Shown in pieces: positions 8,665 to 17,489 of a stretch of 35,548 bases of DNA. Origin of the DNA: an uncultured Oscillospiraceae bacterium. Lineage in GTDB: Bacteria; Bacillota; Clostridia; Oscillospirales; Oscillospiraceae. The stretch is taken from contig CAJOPB010000226.1 of NCBI GenBank assembly GCA_905236305.1, forward strand, positions 1 through 35,548, given 5' to 3'. The position numbers and the translations under genes are program-made. The notes under the pieces were generated by a model. It was given only the letters and a program-made list of their open reading frames with translations, was not told the origin of the DNA and made no database searches. Within the stretch, counting starts at the first letter, position 1. Every line of letters begins with the position of its first letter.

Positions 8665-9735
8665 TCAGACTACCGGCACGATCCAGCCGAATTTGTCCTC
8701 AGACTTGCCCCACTGGATTCCGGTAAGCGCGTCATAGAGGTGTTGGGTGGTAGCGCCAATCCTGCCGCCGTTGATCTCAAACACCTTGTCCCCAATGGCA
8801 AGGCGTCCCACGGGAGACACCACCGCGGCAGTGCCGCAGCCCCAGGCTTCCTCCAGAGTACCGTCCTCGGCGGCCTTTTCCAGCTCCTCCAGGCTGATCC
8901 GGCGCTCCTCCGCAGGTGTTCCCTCGCTGCGCAGCAGCTCCAGAATACTCTTGCGGGTAATGCCCGGCAGAATGGAGCCGTTGAGGACCGGAGTGCAGAC
9001 CTTGCCGGCAATCTTGAACATAATATTCATGCTGCCCACCTCCTCGATATATTTCCGCTCCACGCCGTCAAGCCACAGCACCTGGGCATAGCCCCGCTGC
9101 TCGGCACGGTCGCCGGCCCGGACAGAGGCGCCGTAGTTTCCGCCGCACTTGGCCTCGCCGGTGCCGCCCTTCACAGCGCGGACATCCTCATCCTCGATCA
9201 TAATGTCCACCGGGTTAATGCCGGCCGCATAGTAGCTGCCGGAGGGAGAGAGAATCACAATATAGCGCACATGCTTCGAGCCGTGGACGCCCAGATGCTC
9301 GTCGTCGCCAAACATAAAGGGCCGGATATACAGGCTGGTTCCCTCGCCATGGGGCACCCAATCACTGTCGATCTCCACCAGCTTTTTCAGAGCCTCCAGC
9401 GCGAAATCCGGGTCCAGCTCCGGCAGGCCCATCCGCACCGCAGAGCGGTTGAGGCGCGCAATATTCTCCTGGGGGCGGAACAGTACGATTCTCCCGCTTC
9501 CGGACTGACGATAGGCCTTCAGACCCTCGAAAATCTCAGAACCATAGTGCAGGGTGGTGGAGGCCGGATGGAGGCTCAGGCGGCCAAAGGGCTCAATCTT
9601 CGCATCATGCCAGCCCCGTCCCTGGTGCCATTCCATGGTGAACATGTGATCGGTAAAAACCTTGCCAAAGCCCAGCTTGCTCTCGTCGGCAGGCTTCTCA
9701 GCGGGATGGGGATTGCGGATGATTTCGATTTCCAT
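8665..9735 (-). CDS. ilvE: Branched-chain amino acid aminotransferase
   Basis: 356 aa; MFTMEWHQGRGWHDAKIEPFGRLSLHPASTTLHYGSEIFEGLKAYR, VNPVDI-type fold IV PLP motifs, WLDGVERKYIEEVGSMNIMFKI. Confidence 0.95.
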   Translation of the reverse strand: MEIEIIRNPHPAEKPADESKLGFGKVFTDHMFTMEWHQGRGWHDAKIEPFGRLSLHPASTTLHYGSEIFEGLKAYRQSGSGRIVLFRPQENIARLNRSAVRMGLPELDPDFALEALKKLVEIDSDWVPHGEGTSLYIRPFMFGDDEHLGVHGSKHVRYIVILSPSGSYYAAGINPVDIMIEDEDVRAVKGGTGEAKCGGNYGASVRAGDRAEQRGYAQVLWLDGVERKYIEEVGSMNIMFKIAGKVCTPVLNGSILPGITRKSILELLRSEGTPAEERRISLEELEKAAEDGTLEEAWGCGTAAVVSPVGRLAIGDKVFEINGGRIGATTQHLYDALTGIQWGKSEDKFGWIVPVV

Positions 9736-9874
9736 GGTACATTTATCTCCTTCAACAAAAATTTAATACTCACGGTTACAAAAGCTGCAAATTTCTACTG
9801 ATATTCTTCCGTTGCCTGTTAACAGCTCACAGGCGGGAGAAACCGCGTTTCCTGCCAAAATTGCTTCTCGCTCC

Positions 9875-12358
9875 CTATTGCTTCAGGCCGAGCACTGCAA
9901 CGGCTTCCTCCCGCATTTTGTATTTCAGAATTTTTCCCGCGGCGTTCATGGGGAAGGAATCCACAAAGCGGATGTATTTCGGCACCTTGTGCCTGGCCAG
10001 CCGCCCCACAATAAACTCCCGCATCTCCGGTTCGGTGAGCTGTTCTCCTTCCTTGAGAATAATGCAGGCCATGGCCTCCTCACCGTATTTTTCATCCGGC
10101 ACGCCGATAACCTGGACATCCTGAACCTTGGGGTGGGTATAGATGAATTCCTCGATCTCCTTGGGATAGATATTCTCGCCGCCCCGGATAATCATATCCT
10201 TGAGCCGGCCGGTAATACGGTAATTGCCCTTTTCGTCCTTGCAGGCCAGGTCGCCGGAGTGGAGCCAGCCCTGGGCGTCTATGGTCTCCCGGGTGGCTTC
10301 CGGCATCTTGTAATAGCCCTTCATCTGGTTATAGCCTCTGGCGCAGAATTCGCCGTTGACTCCCGGGGGGACCTCCAGGCCCGTCTCCGGGTCCACAACC
10401 TTGCACTGTACATGGGGAAAGTCATAGCCAACCGTCTCCGTGCGCACATCCAGGGGATCTGTCCAGGCACTCATGGTGTTGCCCGGCGCGGTCTCTGTCT
10501 GGCCGTAAACGCTGACAATGCCGGTCATGTGCATCTCGTCCGGCTGCGCTGCCCGCTTCATCAGCTCCGGCGGGCAGCCGGAGCCTGCCATAATTCCGGT
10601 GCGCATATGGCTGAAATCCGTCCTGCGGTAGTCAGGGTGGTTGAACATGGCGATGAACATGGTGGGCACGCCGTTGAAGCAGGTGATTTTTTCCTGATTG
10701 ATGCAGGCGAGTGAGCTCTTGGCTGAGAAATAGGGCATGGGACACATGGTGGCCCCGTGGGTCATGGAGCTGGTCATACTCAGCACCATGCCGAAGCAGT
10801 GGAACATGGGCACCTGTATCATCATGCGATCAGCGGTACTCAGGCCCATGCGGTCGCCGATGCACTTGCCGTTGTTCACCACGTTGTAATGGGTCAGCAT
10901 CACGCCCTTGGGAAAGCCCGTGGTGCCGGAGGTATATTGCATATTGCATACGTCATCAGGCTTCACCATGGCTGCCAGGCGTGCGGTTTCCTCCGGCGGC
11001 ACGATGTCCGCGCGCAAAAGCGCCTCGTCAAAGGTCAGGCAGCCGCTCTGGCGGAAGCCTACCGTAATCACATTGCGCAGAAACGGAAGACGCTTGCAGT
11101 GGAGCGGCGCCCCTGCCCTGCTGCCGGCGATCTCCGGGCAGAGCTCGTTGATGATGGCGGCATAGTCGCTGTCCAGAGCTCCGTCAATCATCACCAGGGT
11201 GTGGGTATCTGACTGGCGCAGCAGATATTCCGCCTCGTGAATCTTATAGGCAGTGTTCATGGTGACCAAAACGGCGCCGATCCGGCAGCAGGCCCAGAAG
11301 GTGATATACCACGCCGGCACGTTGGTACACCACACCGTAACCTTATAGCCCGGCTTCACGCCCAGACTCACCAGCGCGCGGGCAAAGCGGTCCACATCCT
11401 CCCGGAATTCAGCATAGGTCCGGGTATAATCCAGGGTGGTATATTTGAAGCAGTACTGGTCAGGAAATTCCTCTGCCATACGGTCCAGTACCTGGGAGAA
11501 GGTCAGGTCAATCAGCTCATCCTTCTTCCAGATATACTGCCCTGTGCCGTCGTGATTATAATAGAGGCCCTTCTCCCGGCTGTTGGTCCGGGCAAACCGG
11601 TGCATATAGTTGACAAAATGCGGGAAAATGACCTCCCGGTCGGTCAGCTCCTCCAGCCATTTCGGCTTCCACTCCAGCGAGATGAAGCCCGCATAGTCCA
11701 CACTCTCCAAGGCGCCCATAACCGCGTCCACCGGGAAATTTCCCTCCCCGATGAGCTCAAAGGTCTCTGCGTCCGTACTGTCCCGCATATGGACATGCTT
11801 GACATAGGCACCCAGATTGGTGATGGTGACTGCGGGACTTTCGCCGCAGTCGCGATAGGGGTGGTGGACATCCCAGAGTACGCCGATCTGGTCACAGGCA
11901 AAGTGGTCCAGCAGCTCCCGCAGCCTTGCGGTGCTGGAGAACAGTCCGCAGGTCTTGATCAGCAGCGTCACATCCAGAGCCTCCGCCAGGGGAATCAGCT
12001 TCTCCAGGGCGGCGGTAATGCGCGGCAGGTCGTCCTGAGAGGCCCACGCAGAGCAGTAAGGCGTCCGGAGGTCCGCAGCCAAACGCATGAGCTCCTGCAG
12101 GGAGGCCATAGCCTCGTCGTCCAGCGATGAGAGATCATAGGGGCTGTCAAAGCAGGGGATGGAGAGGCCCTTCTCCCGCATCTCCCGGTAAGTAGAGGCC
12201 ACGGCATAGGCATGAAAGGGACCGCCCCGATCACAAAGCTCCGGCTTATGGAAGACATTATAGACCTCTATGCCGTCAAAGTCCATCTCCCGGGCACTGT
12301 CGATGATCTCCTCCCAGCTCAGGTCCTGCCAGCCGCGGGTGGAAAAGGAAAGCTTCAT
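9875..12358 (-). CDS. Fusion protein: N-terminal xylose isomerase-like/AP2Ec TIM barrel (about aa 1-260) plus C-terminal AMP-binding acyl-CoA synthetase
   Basis: 827 aa in one frame; N-term GIEVYN...WDVHHPYRD...KHVHMRD...ISLEWKPKW; C-term MQYTSGTTGFPKGVMLTHYN, GQTETAPG, HSGDLACKDEKGNYRITGRLKDMIIRGGENIYPKEIE, AAGKILKYKMRE. Confidence 0.92.
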   Translation of the reverse strand: MKLSFSTRGWQDLSWEEIIDSAREMDFDGIEVYNVFHKPELCDRGGPFHAYAVASTYREMREKGLSIPCFDSPYDLSSLDDEAMASLQELMRLAADLRTPYCSAWASQDDLPRITAALEKLIPLAEALDVTLLIKTCGLFSSTARLRELLDHFACDQIGVLWDVHHPYRDCGESPAVTITNLGAYVKHVHMRDSTDAETFELIGEGNFPVDAVMGALESVDYAGFISLEWKPKWLEELTDREVIFPHFVNYMHRFARTNSREKGLYYNHDGTGQYIWKKDELIDLTFSQVLDRMAEEFPDQYCFKYTTLDYTRTYAEFREDVDRFARALVSLGVKPGYKVTVWCTNVPAWYITFWACCRIGAVLVTMNTAYKIHEAEYLLRQSDTHTLVMIDGALDSDYAAIINELCPEIAGSRAGAPLHCKRLPFLRNVITVGFRQSGCLTFDEALLRADIVPPEETARLAAMVKPDDVCNMQYTSGTTGFPKGVMLTHYNVVNNGKCIGDRMGLSTADRMMIQVPMFHCFGMVLSMTSSMTHGATMCPMPYFSAKSSLACINQEKITCFNGVPTMFIAMFNHPDYRRTDFSHMRTGIMAGSGCPPELMKRAAQPDEMHMTGIVSVYGQTETAPGNTMSAWTDPLDVRTETVGYDFPHVQCKVVDPETGLEVPPGVNGEFCARGYNQMKGYYKMPEATRETIDAQGWLHSGDLACKDEKGNYRITGRLKDMIIRGGENIYPKEIEEFIYTHPKVQDVQVIGVPDEKYGEEAMACIILKEGEQLTEPEMREFIVGRLARHKVPKYIRFVDSFPMNAAGKILKYKMREEAVAVLGLKQ

Positions 12359-13776
12359 GTCTCTCCCTCCTCATAGACTATCTTGTTGACCGCGCTGACA
12401 TAGGCGCGGATGGAGGAGCCGATAATATCGGTGCTGATGCCCCGGCCGGAGTAGAGCTTTCCCCCCGACGCACGCAGGCGCACCACCGTCTCACCCATGG
12501 CCTCGCGGCCCTCGGTTACCGCCTGAATCTGAAAATCGTCCAGCTCATAATGGTGGCCGACGATCTGCTCAATCGCCAGAAAGCTTGCGTCGATGGGTCC
12601 GTCTCCCACCGCAAGTCCGTCCAGCATTACCCCACCCTTCTCCATGCGCACATGGCTGGTGGCAGTGATCACGTTGCCGGAATTGATCACATAGCTCTCC
12701 ACCCGATATGTGGGGGGCACCTGCAGCGCGGCGGAGGCCACAATGGCGTCCAATTCCCGGATGCCCACCTGCTCCTTCTTGGATGCAATACGGCCAAAGG
12801 CCTCATACACCTTGACCGCGTCCTCCTCGCTGAGGTCATATCCGATAGAGGCCACAGCCTTGGTCACGGCACTGAGATCGTCATGAATTGTCAGCACCGT
12901 ACCCTCCGCATTGTCCTGCACACCGCTGTCAAACGGTGAGGTCTTGCCGCGCCTTGTCTCACACATGCGGCGGATCTGGGTTACGATACGCTGCAGCTGC
13001 GTGCTTCGCACGGCACATGTGACGCCGCAGTCCTCGCCCCGTACCTTCAGGATGTGCACCAGCTTTTCCAGAGAGACCGTAAAGCTGCCGCAGGCCGCGG
13101 CCTTCACCTCGTCCGCACCGGCCCGCAGCGCCGCCACGGCGCAGGCATCTGCCAGCGAGAGCTCATTGGAGATCAGCACCCCCAGCCGCACCGCCGCGGG
13201 AATATCCTCCCGCGCCCGGGCAACGGAATCATAAAATTCCTCGGGCATCAGCGTTCCGGCGGTATCGCAGATGGTGATGATTCCGGCGCCGGACTCCACG
13301 GCAGCTGCGATGATTTCCCGCAGAAAATCCTTCTCACTGCGACCGGCATCCTCCGCCACAAACTCCACCTCCGGGCAGACGGCCTTTGCCGCCGCCACCA
13401 GAGTCCTCACCCGCTCCAGGAGCTCTGCGCTTTTCATATGGCAGAGATACTCCATCTGCACGGTGCTGACCGGGGCCGCTACCTGCAGCCGGGGATGCAC
13501 CGCCTCCTTCAACGCGTTCCAGGTCAGGTCCACGGTGTCCGCCTCAGTCAGGGACACGGGCACGGCAATGGTGCTGCCTTTGACCGCGGAGGCCAGCGAT
13601 TTGATCAGAAGACTGTCGGTCCGGCGGCTGAGAATGGGCGCCGTTTCAATCACCGGCACCTCCAGCTTATCCAACAGCTTTGCCAGCTCGATTTTTTCCC
13701 GAAAAGAGAGGGCAAAGCCCCCCTCCCCCACGCTCTGCTTCATGGTAATGTCGCTGATGGTTATACTGCGCATCAT
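12355..13776 (-). CDS. 2-isopropylmalate synthase/homocitrate synthase-like protein (HMGL-like barrel plus LeuA allosteric domain), lacking the canonical metal-binding motifs
   Basis: 473 aa; ICDTAGTLMPEEFYDSV barrel motif, C-terminal LeuA-like YVINSGNVITATSHVRM...DGPIDASFLAIEQI...GRGISTDIIGSSIRAYVSAVNKI; overlaps next gene by 4 bp. Confidence 0.8.
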   Translation of the reverse strand: MMRSITISDITMKQSVGEGGFALSFREKIELAKLLDKLEVPVIETAPILSRRTDSLLIKSLASAVKGSTIAVPVSLTEADTVDLTWNALKEAVHPRLQVAAPVSTVQMEYLCHMKSAELLERVRTLVAAAKAVCPEVEFVAEDAGRSEKDFLREIIAAAVESGAGIITICDTAGTLMPEEFYDSVARAREDIPAAVRLGVLISNELSLADACAVAALRAGADEVKAAACGSFTVSLEKLVHILKVRGEDCGVTCAVRSTQLQRIVTQIRRMCETRRGKTSPFDSGVQDNAEGTVLTIHDDLSAVTKAVASIGYDLSEEDAVKVYEAFGRIASKKEQVGIRELDAIVASAALQVPPTYRVESYVINSGNVITATSHVRMEKGGVMLDGLAVGDGPIDASFLAIEQIVGHHYELDDFQIQAVTEGREAMGETVVRLRASGGKLYSGRGISTDIIGSSIRAYVSAVNKIVYEEGET

Positions 13777-13819
13777 GGTTTCTCCTTTCTCCGGCCCGGA
13801 GTTCTGATAGCTGCGGATA

Positions 13820-14158
13820 AAACAGCGGAATACAAAAATCCCCGAAGCCGTATTGAAACAGCTTCAGGGACGAAAAAACAGTCACGTATTTTCCGCGGTA
13901 CCACCCTGCTTCCCTCCCCGGCAGGAGAGGACAACTCTCGGACTCCAACAAGCCCATGGCCGGATAACGGGGCCAACCGAACCGCACTACTGATCCTGCG
14001 CACTGTACATGGTTCATGCTACAAACTGCTGCCGGACGTTGGCACAGCCTGCTCGGGAGTCAGCTGCCAACTGTGTGCGCAGAAGGTCCGGCTCACACCC
14101 TCCGCCGGCTCTCTGAACCTCTCGCCCACGGCATCTCTCCGTCGCCGCATTTAATTAT
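13820..14158 (-). promoter_or_regulatory. T-box leader RNA upstream of the leuA-like operon (probable Leu specifier CUG)
   Basis: Minus strand reads AGAGAGCCGG...GGGTGTGAGCCGG (stem I GA motif), GCAG-CTG-ACTCCCGAGC (specifier region), then AGGGTGGTACCGCGG (T-box sequence, 13893-13907), then terminator. Confidence 0.92.
13835..13869 (-). terminator. T-box expression-platform terminator
   Basis: Minus strand CCCTGAAGC TGTTTCAATACG GCTTCGGGG ATTTTTG. Confidence 0.85.
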
Positions 14159-14350
14159 TGCGATTATTAAACCATAGACCTTTTGGATTTGTCAATGTCA
14201 GTTCTTGCCAGTTTTTCAGGGAATTCCGGGCGATCGTGTTGTCGCTATTCACCGAAATTCGGCCTGTGCCGCGCCCGAGGTGCCTATGCCGGCCACAGCA
14301 TTCCGGACGCCGCAGCGCCCGAAGCAAATGCGGAGAGAGCGGCAGAAGGC

Positions 14351-14377
14351 AAAAAATGGGCTCCCCGCAGGGAGCCC
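14351..14377 (-). terminator. Rho-independent terminator downstream of cysK
   Basis: Minus strand GGGCTCCC TGCG GGGAGCCC ATTTTTTG. Confidence 0.85.
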
Positions 14378-14406
14378 GGGAAAAGAGAAGGGAGGTTTCC
14401 TCGCTA

Positions 14407-15342
14407 TCAGCCGGTATAAAGGGCTGTGGAAAGATAACGGTCACCGGTGTCCGGCAGAAGCGCAACGATGGTCTTTCCCTTATTTTCAGGCCGTTTCGCC
14501 AGCTGAATCGCTGCCCAGAGCGCTGCACCTGAGGAGATGCCCACCAGCACGCCCTCTGCCCTGCCGATGGCCCGGCCGGTGGCAAAAGCATCCTCGTTGC
14601 TGACAGGGATAATTTCATCATAGATCTTTGTATTCAGTACCTCCGGCACAAAGCCTGCGCCGATGCCCTGAATCTTGTGGCTGCCGGCCACCCCCGTAGA
14701 GAGCACCGGGGAATCCTTCGGCTCAACAGCTACCACCTGAACGGCGGGCTTCTGCTGCTTGAGATATTCGCCCACACCCGTAATGGTCCCGCCGGTACCC
14801 ACACCGGCGACAAAGATATCCACTGCTCCGTCGGTGTCCTCCCAGATCTCCGGCCCCGTGGTGCTGCGGTGAATGGCCGGATTGGCAGGGTTGACGAACT
14901 GCCCGGGGATAAAACTGTCGGGGATCTCCTTTGCCAGCTCCTCGGCCTTGGCAATGGCGCCCTTCATCCCCTTGGCGCCCTCTGTCAGCACAAGCTCCGC
15001 GCCATAGGCCTTCATAATCTGACGGCGCTCCACGCTCATGGTCTCCGGCATGGTGATAATCAGACGATAGCCCTTGGCGGCGGCCACGCTGGCCAAACCA
15101 ATGCCGGTGTTGCCGCTGGTGGGCTCGATCAGAACACTGCCGGGCTTGAGAATGCCCCGTGCCTCTGCGTCCTCGATCATAGCTTTGGCAATGCGGTCTT
15201 TTACGCTGCCGGCGGGATTGAAGTATTCCAGCTTTGCCAGGAGCTTTACGCCGCTGAGGCCCTCCTCCTTCTCAATATGCACCAGCTCCAGCAGCGGGGT
15301 CTTGCCGATCAGTTGATCCGCGGAAGTATAAATCCTGCTCAT
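14407..15342 (-). CDS. cysK: Cysteine synthase A (O-acetylserine sulfhydrylase)
   Basis: 311 aa; [86 protein letters not shown]. Confidence 0.97.
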   Translation of the reverse strand: MSRIYTSADQLIGKTPLLELVHIEKEEGLSGVKLLAKLEYFNPAGSVKDRIAKAMIEDAEARGILKPGSVLIEPTSGNTGIGLASVAAAKGYRLIITMPETMSVERRQIMKAYGAELVLTEGAKGMKGAIAKAEELAKEIPDSFIPGQFVNPANPAIHRSTTGPEIWEDTDGAVDIFVAGVGTGGTITGVGEYLKQQKPAVQVVAVEPKDSPVLSTGVAGSHKIQGIGAGFVPEVLNTKIYDEIIPVSNEDAFATGRAIGRAEGVLVGISSGAALWAAIQLAKRPENKGKTIVALLPDTGDRYLSTALYTG

Positions 15343-15408
15343 GATTTGTCTCCTCCTGATTTATTTCAGAGTATGATTTAATCCAACTTATCCTGTGGGT
15401 TATTAGGG

Positions 15409-15437
15409 AATATAGCACACCCAACGGGATTTGTCAA
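15409..15437 (-). promoter_or_regulatory. Candidate sigma-A promoter of cysK (TTGACA - 17 bp - TATATT)
   Basis: Minus strand TTGACAAATCCCGTTGGGTGTGCTATATT, about 70 bp upstream of the cysK ATG. Confidence 0.75.
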
Positions 15438-15454
15438 GAAGAAGCTTCATTTTT

Positions 15455-16546
15455 TTATGACCCGTCTATCAGCCTTGCCAGCGCCGCACCCGCGGTATCG
15501 CCAAAGAGCTCCGCCGCCAATACAGCCTCTGCAAGGGTGTTGCCGGTGGAGCCGACCTCAATCAGCAGCGAGCCGGCGGACAGCTGCTGGTTATATCGCT
15601 CGCTGACCAGCTCGATGGGGCGCATCAGGGTTGGGTATATCTGCTCCGCGGCATTTTGCAGATAGATTGCCAGCTTCAGATTTTCCTTCCAGTTGGGGTG
15701 GTACAGACCATTTTCCCCGGTTCCCACCAGCAGCATCACCTGGGCGCTGGTCCTGCCGTTGAAGGCCGCCTGGGTTTTATACACAGTATCTCCGCTGCCG
15801 ATGGCATCCCGATGGAGGTCAATGACGACACGAAGGGAGGGATAGTCCGAGAGATAGCGCTCCACAGCATTGCCGCTGCGGGTGTAAGAGCCTGTGTAGC
15901 TCGGATAATCGTAGAGCTCCCTGTCATGGAGAACATAGAGTCCCTGGGCCTCCAGGTGCTCCGCCAGCGCGTCCCCCACACGGATGACACTATAGCTTTT
16001 ATCCTCCGTCCGATAAGGGTCTGAGGGGGTGTAGGGATCATAGGGATCCTGGGTATATGCCTCGCTGGAATGGGTATGGATGATGAGCACCTGTGGTTTA
16101 CCGGGAGAGAGCCGCAGAGAAAGGCCCTCGGCTGACAGAACGTCCAGATCCACTGTCTGCGCGCTCCGGTTATGAATCATATCGGCTTCTCGGGCCAGAG
16201 GGGCAATTTCCGGGGTGGGCACTACAGCCGGAGCTTCGGTGGGTCCCGGCTGTCCTTCCGCGCTGCGGCTGTCCTCCACCTGGGGACGCTGAGCCGCTGC
16301 CGGTGGAGCCGGGCGCGGAGCATCAGACTCCGGGACGGATGCGTCGGACGCTGCGGAAGGCTGCGTTTCATCCGGGGACGAAGGCGCGGTGACGCCGCCC
16401 ATTTCCAGATTCAGCGCCGCCGTCACCAGCCGCTCATCCACCCCCAGCTCCTGCACCCAGCCCGCCAGAACCTCTCCGGCGCCGGCTACAACCGCGGCGC
16501 GCATCAGCAGCACCAACACAATGACACAGATCACCGCCTTTTTCAT
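15455..16546 (-). CDS. spoIIP: Stage II sporulation protein P (start MKKAV; ORF extends to 16585)
   Basis: VLIIHTHSSEAYTQDPYDPY...YSVIRVGDALAEHLEAQG...YDYPSYTGSYTRSGNAVERYL...VVIDLHRDAI; N-terminal TM segment. Confidence 0.93.
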   Translation of the reverse strand: MKKAVICVIVLVLLMRAAVVAGAGEVLAGWVQELGVDERLVTAALNLEMGGVTAPSSPDETQPSAASDASVPESDAPRPAPPAAAQRPQVEDSRSAEGQPGPTEAPAVVPTPEIAPLAREADMIHNRSAQTVDLDVLSAEGLSLRLSPGKPQVLIIHTHSSEAYTQDPYDPYTPSDPYRTEDKSYSVIRVGDALAEHLEAQGLYVLHDRELYDYPSYTGSYTRSGNAVERYLSDYPSLRVVIDLHRDAIGSGDTVYKTQAAFNGRTSAQVMLLVGTGENGLYHPNWKENLKLAIYLQNAAEQIYPTLMRPIELVSERYNQQLSAGSLLIEVGSTGNTLAEAVLAAELFGDTAGAALARLIDGS

Positions 16547-16939
16547 GGACCCACCGCTCCTTGCAATTCTCATATATTGTTCCATGTCATTTTATTCCGG
16601 AACCGAAATAAATATGTGTCGAAACAGCGGCTCGGCAGGAATAGAGTTTTCTCCGGCTGGCAATACTGATACTGAACGCAATGAAAAAGCCTAAGACGCT
16701 TTTTTATGGCACCGAGGACGCTCGAACTCGCAGAATCGCAGAAAACCGGTTTTCAAAACACACGTCTTTCACATGTCTGAAATAATACTGTTTTCTGCTT
16801 AAACGCTTTAATCAGAAACGCGTCTCATACAAACTTTTACGCGCCTTCGGCGCGATAAAAAGCTTGAAAGGATGAAAGCTGTTTCGTATAAAATGCTGTC
16901 TGCGAAGCAGGAAAAGAACAATCAAACCAACAGGAGGTT

Positions 16940-17374
16940 ATGCATATGAAGGTATGTGATCTGATGAGCGACAGGGTGGTTACCGTGGAACAGAACGAGC
17001 CGGTGATCGCAGCTGCGCGCCTGCTCCGCCAGAGCAATGTGGGCGCACTGCCGGTGTGCGACAATCAGCGGCGGCTGCGCGGGGTTCTGACAGACCGCGA
17101 CATTGTCACCCGCTGTGTGGCCGCCGGCGCGGACCCGCAGACCACCCCCATCCGTGAGATTATGAGCCGCGGCGTGGTTACCGCCGGGCCCTTTGACGAG
17201 GTGGAGCAGGCGGCCAGACTGATGAGCGGAGATCAGGTGCGCCGTCTGCCGGTGGTCAGCGAGGGGAAGCTGGTGGGGGTGCTGTCCCTCTGTGACCTTG
17301 CCCGGAACGTCAACTGCGATATGGAGGCTGCCGAGGCGCTGAGCGAGATCTCATCCAATTTCCGACGGCTGTAA
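16940..17374 (+). CDS. CBS-domain pair protein
   Basis: 144 aa with two CBS motifs: VCDLMSDRVVTVEQNEPVIAAARLLRQSNVGALPVCDN...LTDRDIVTRCV and REIMSRGVVTAGPFDEVEQAARLMSGDQVRRLPVVSEGKLVGVLSLCDLAR; AGGAGG upstream. Confidence 0.92.
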   Translation: MHMKVCDLMSDRVVTVEQNEPVIAAARLLRQSNVGALPVCDNQRRLRGVLTDRDIVTRCVAAGADPQTTPIREIMSRGVVTAGPFDEVEQAARLMSGDQVRRLPVVSEGKLVGVLSLCDLARNVNCDMEAAEALSEISSNFRRL

Positions 17375-17412
17375 CGACGCGTCACGTCATCATAAAAGCC
17401 CGGCATAAATCT

Positions 17413-17442
17413 GTATCCCCTCCCCCGGAGGGGAGGGGATAC
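17413..17442. repeat. Perfect 13-bp inverted repeat (GTATCCCCTCCCC-CGGA-GGGGAGGGGATAC) between convergent genes
   Basis: Direct reading; weak T-rich tract (tctcttttt) follows on the + strand, so it may terminate the CBS gene. Confidence 0.75.
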
Positions 17443-17489
17443 AATCTCTTTTTCCTTCGCAGTTCCGGCAGGGAAACAACATAACGGCA

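Noticed and set aside
16705-16760. tRNA-like 3' end (ggcaccgaggacgctcgaactc) on the minus strand
   Set aside because: GTTCGAG-like loop is present but the T-stem does not pair and no acceptor or anticodon arm could be built.
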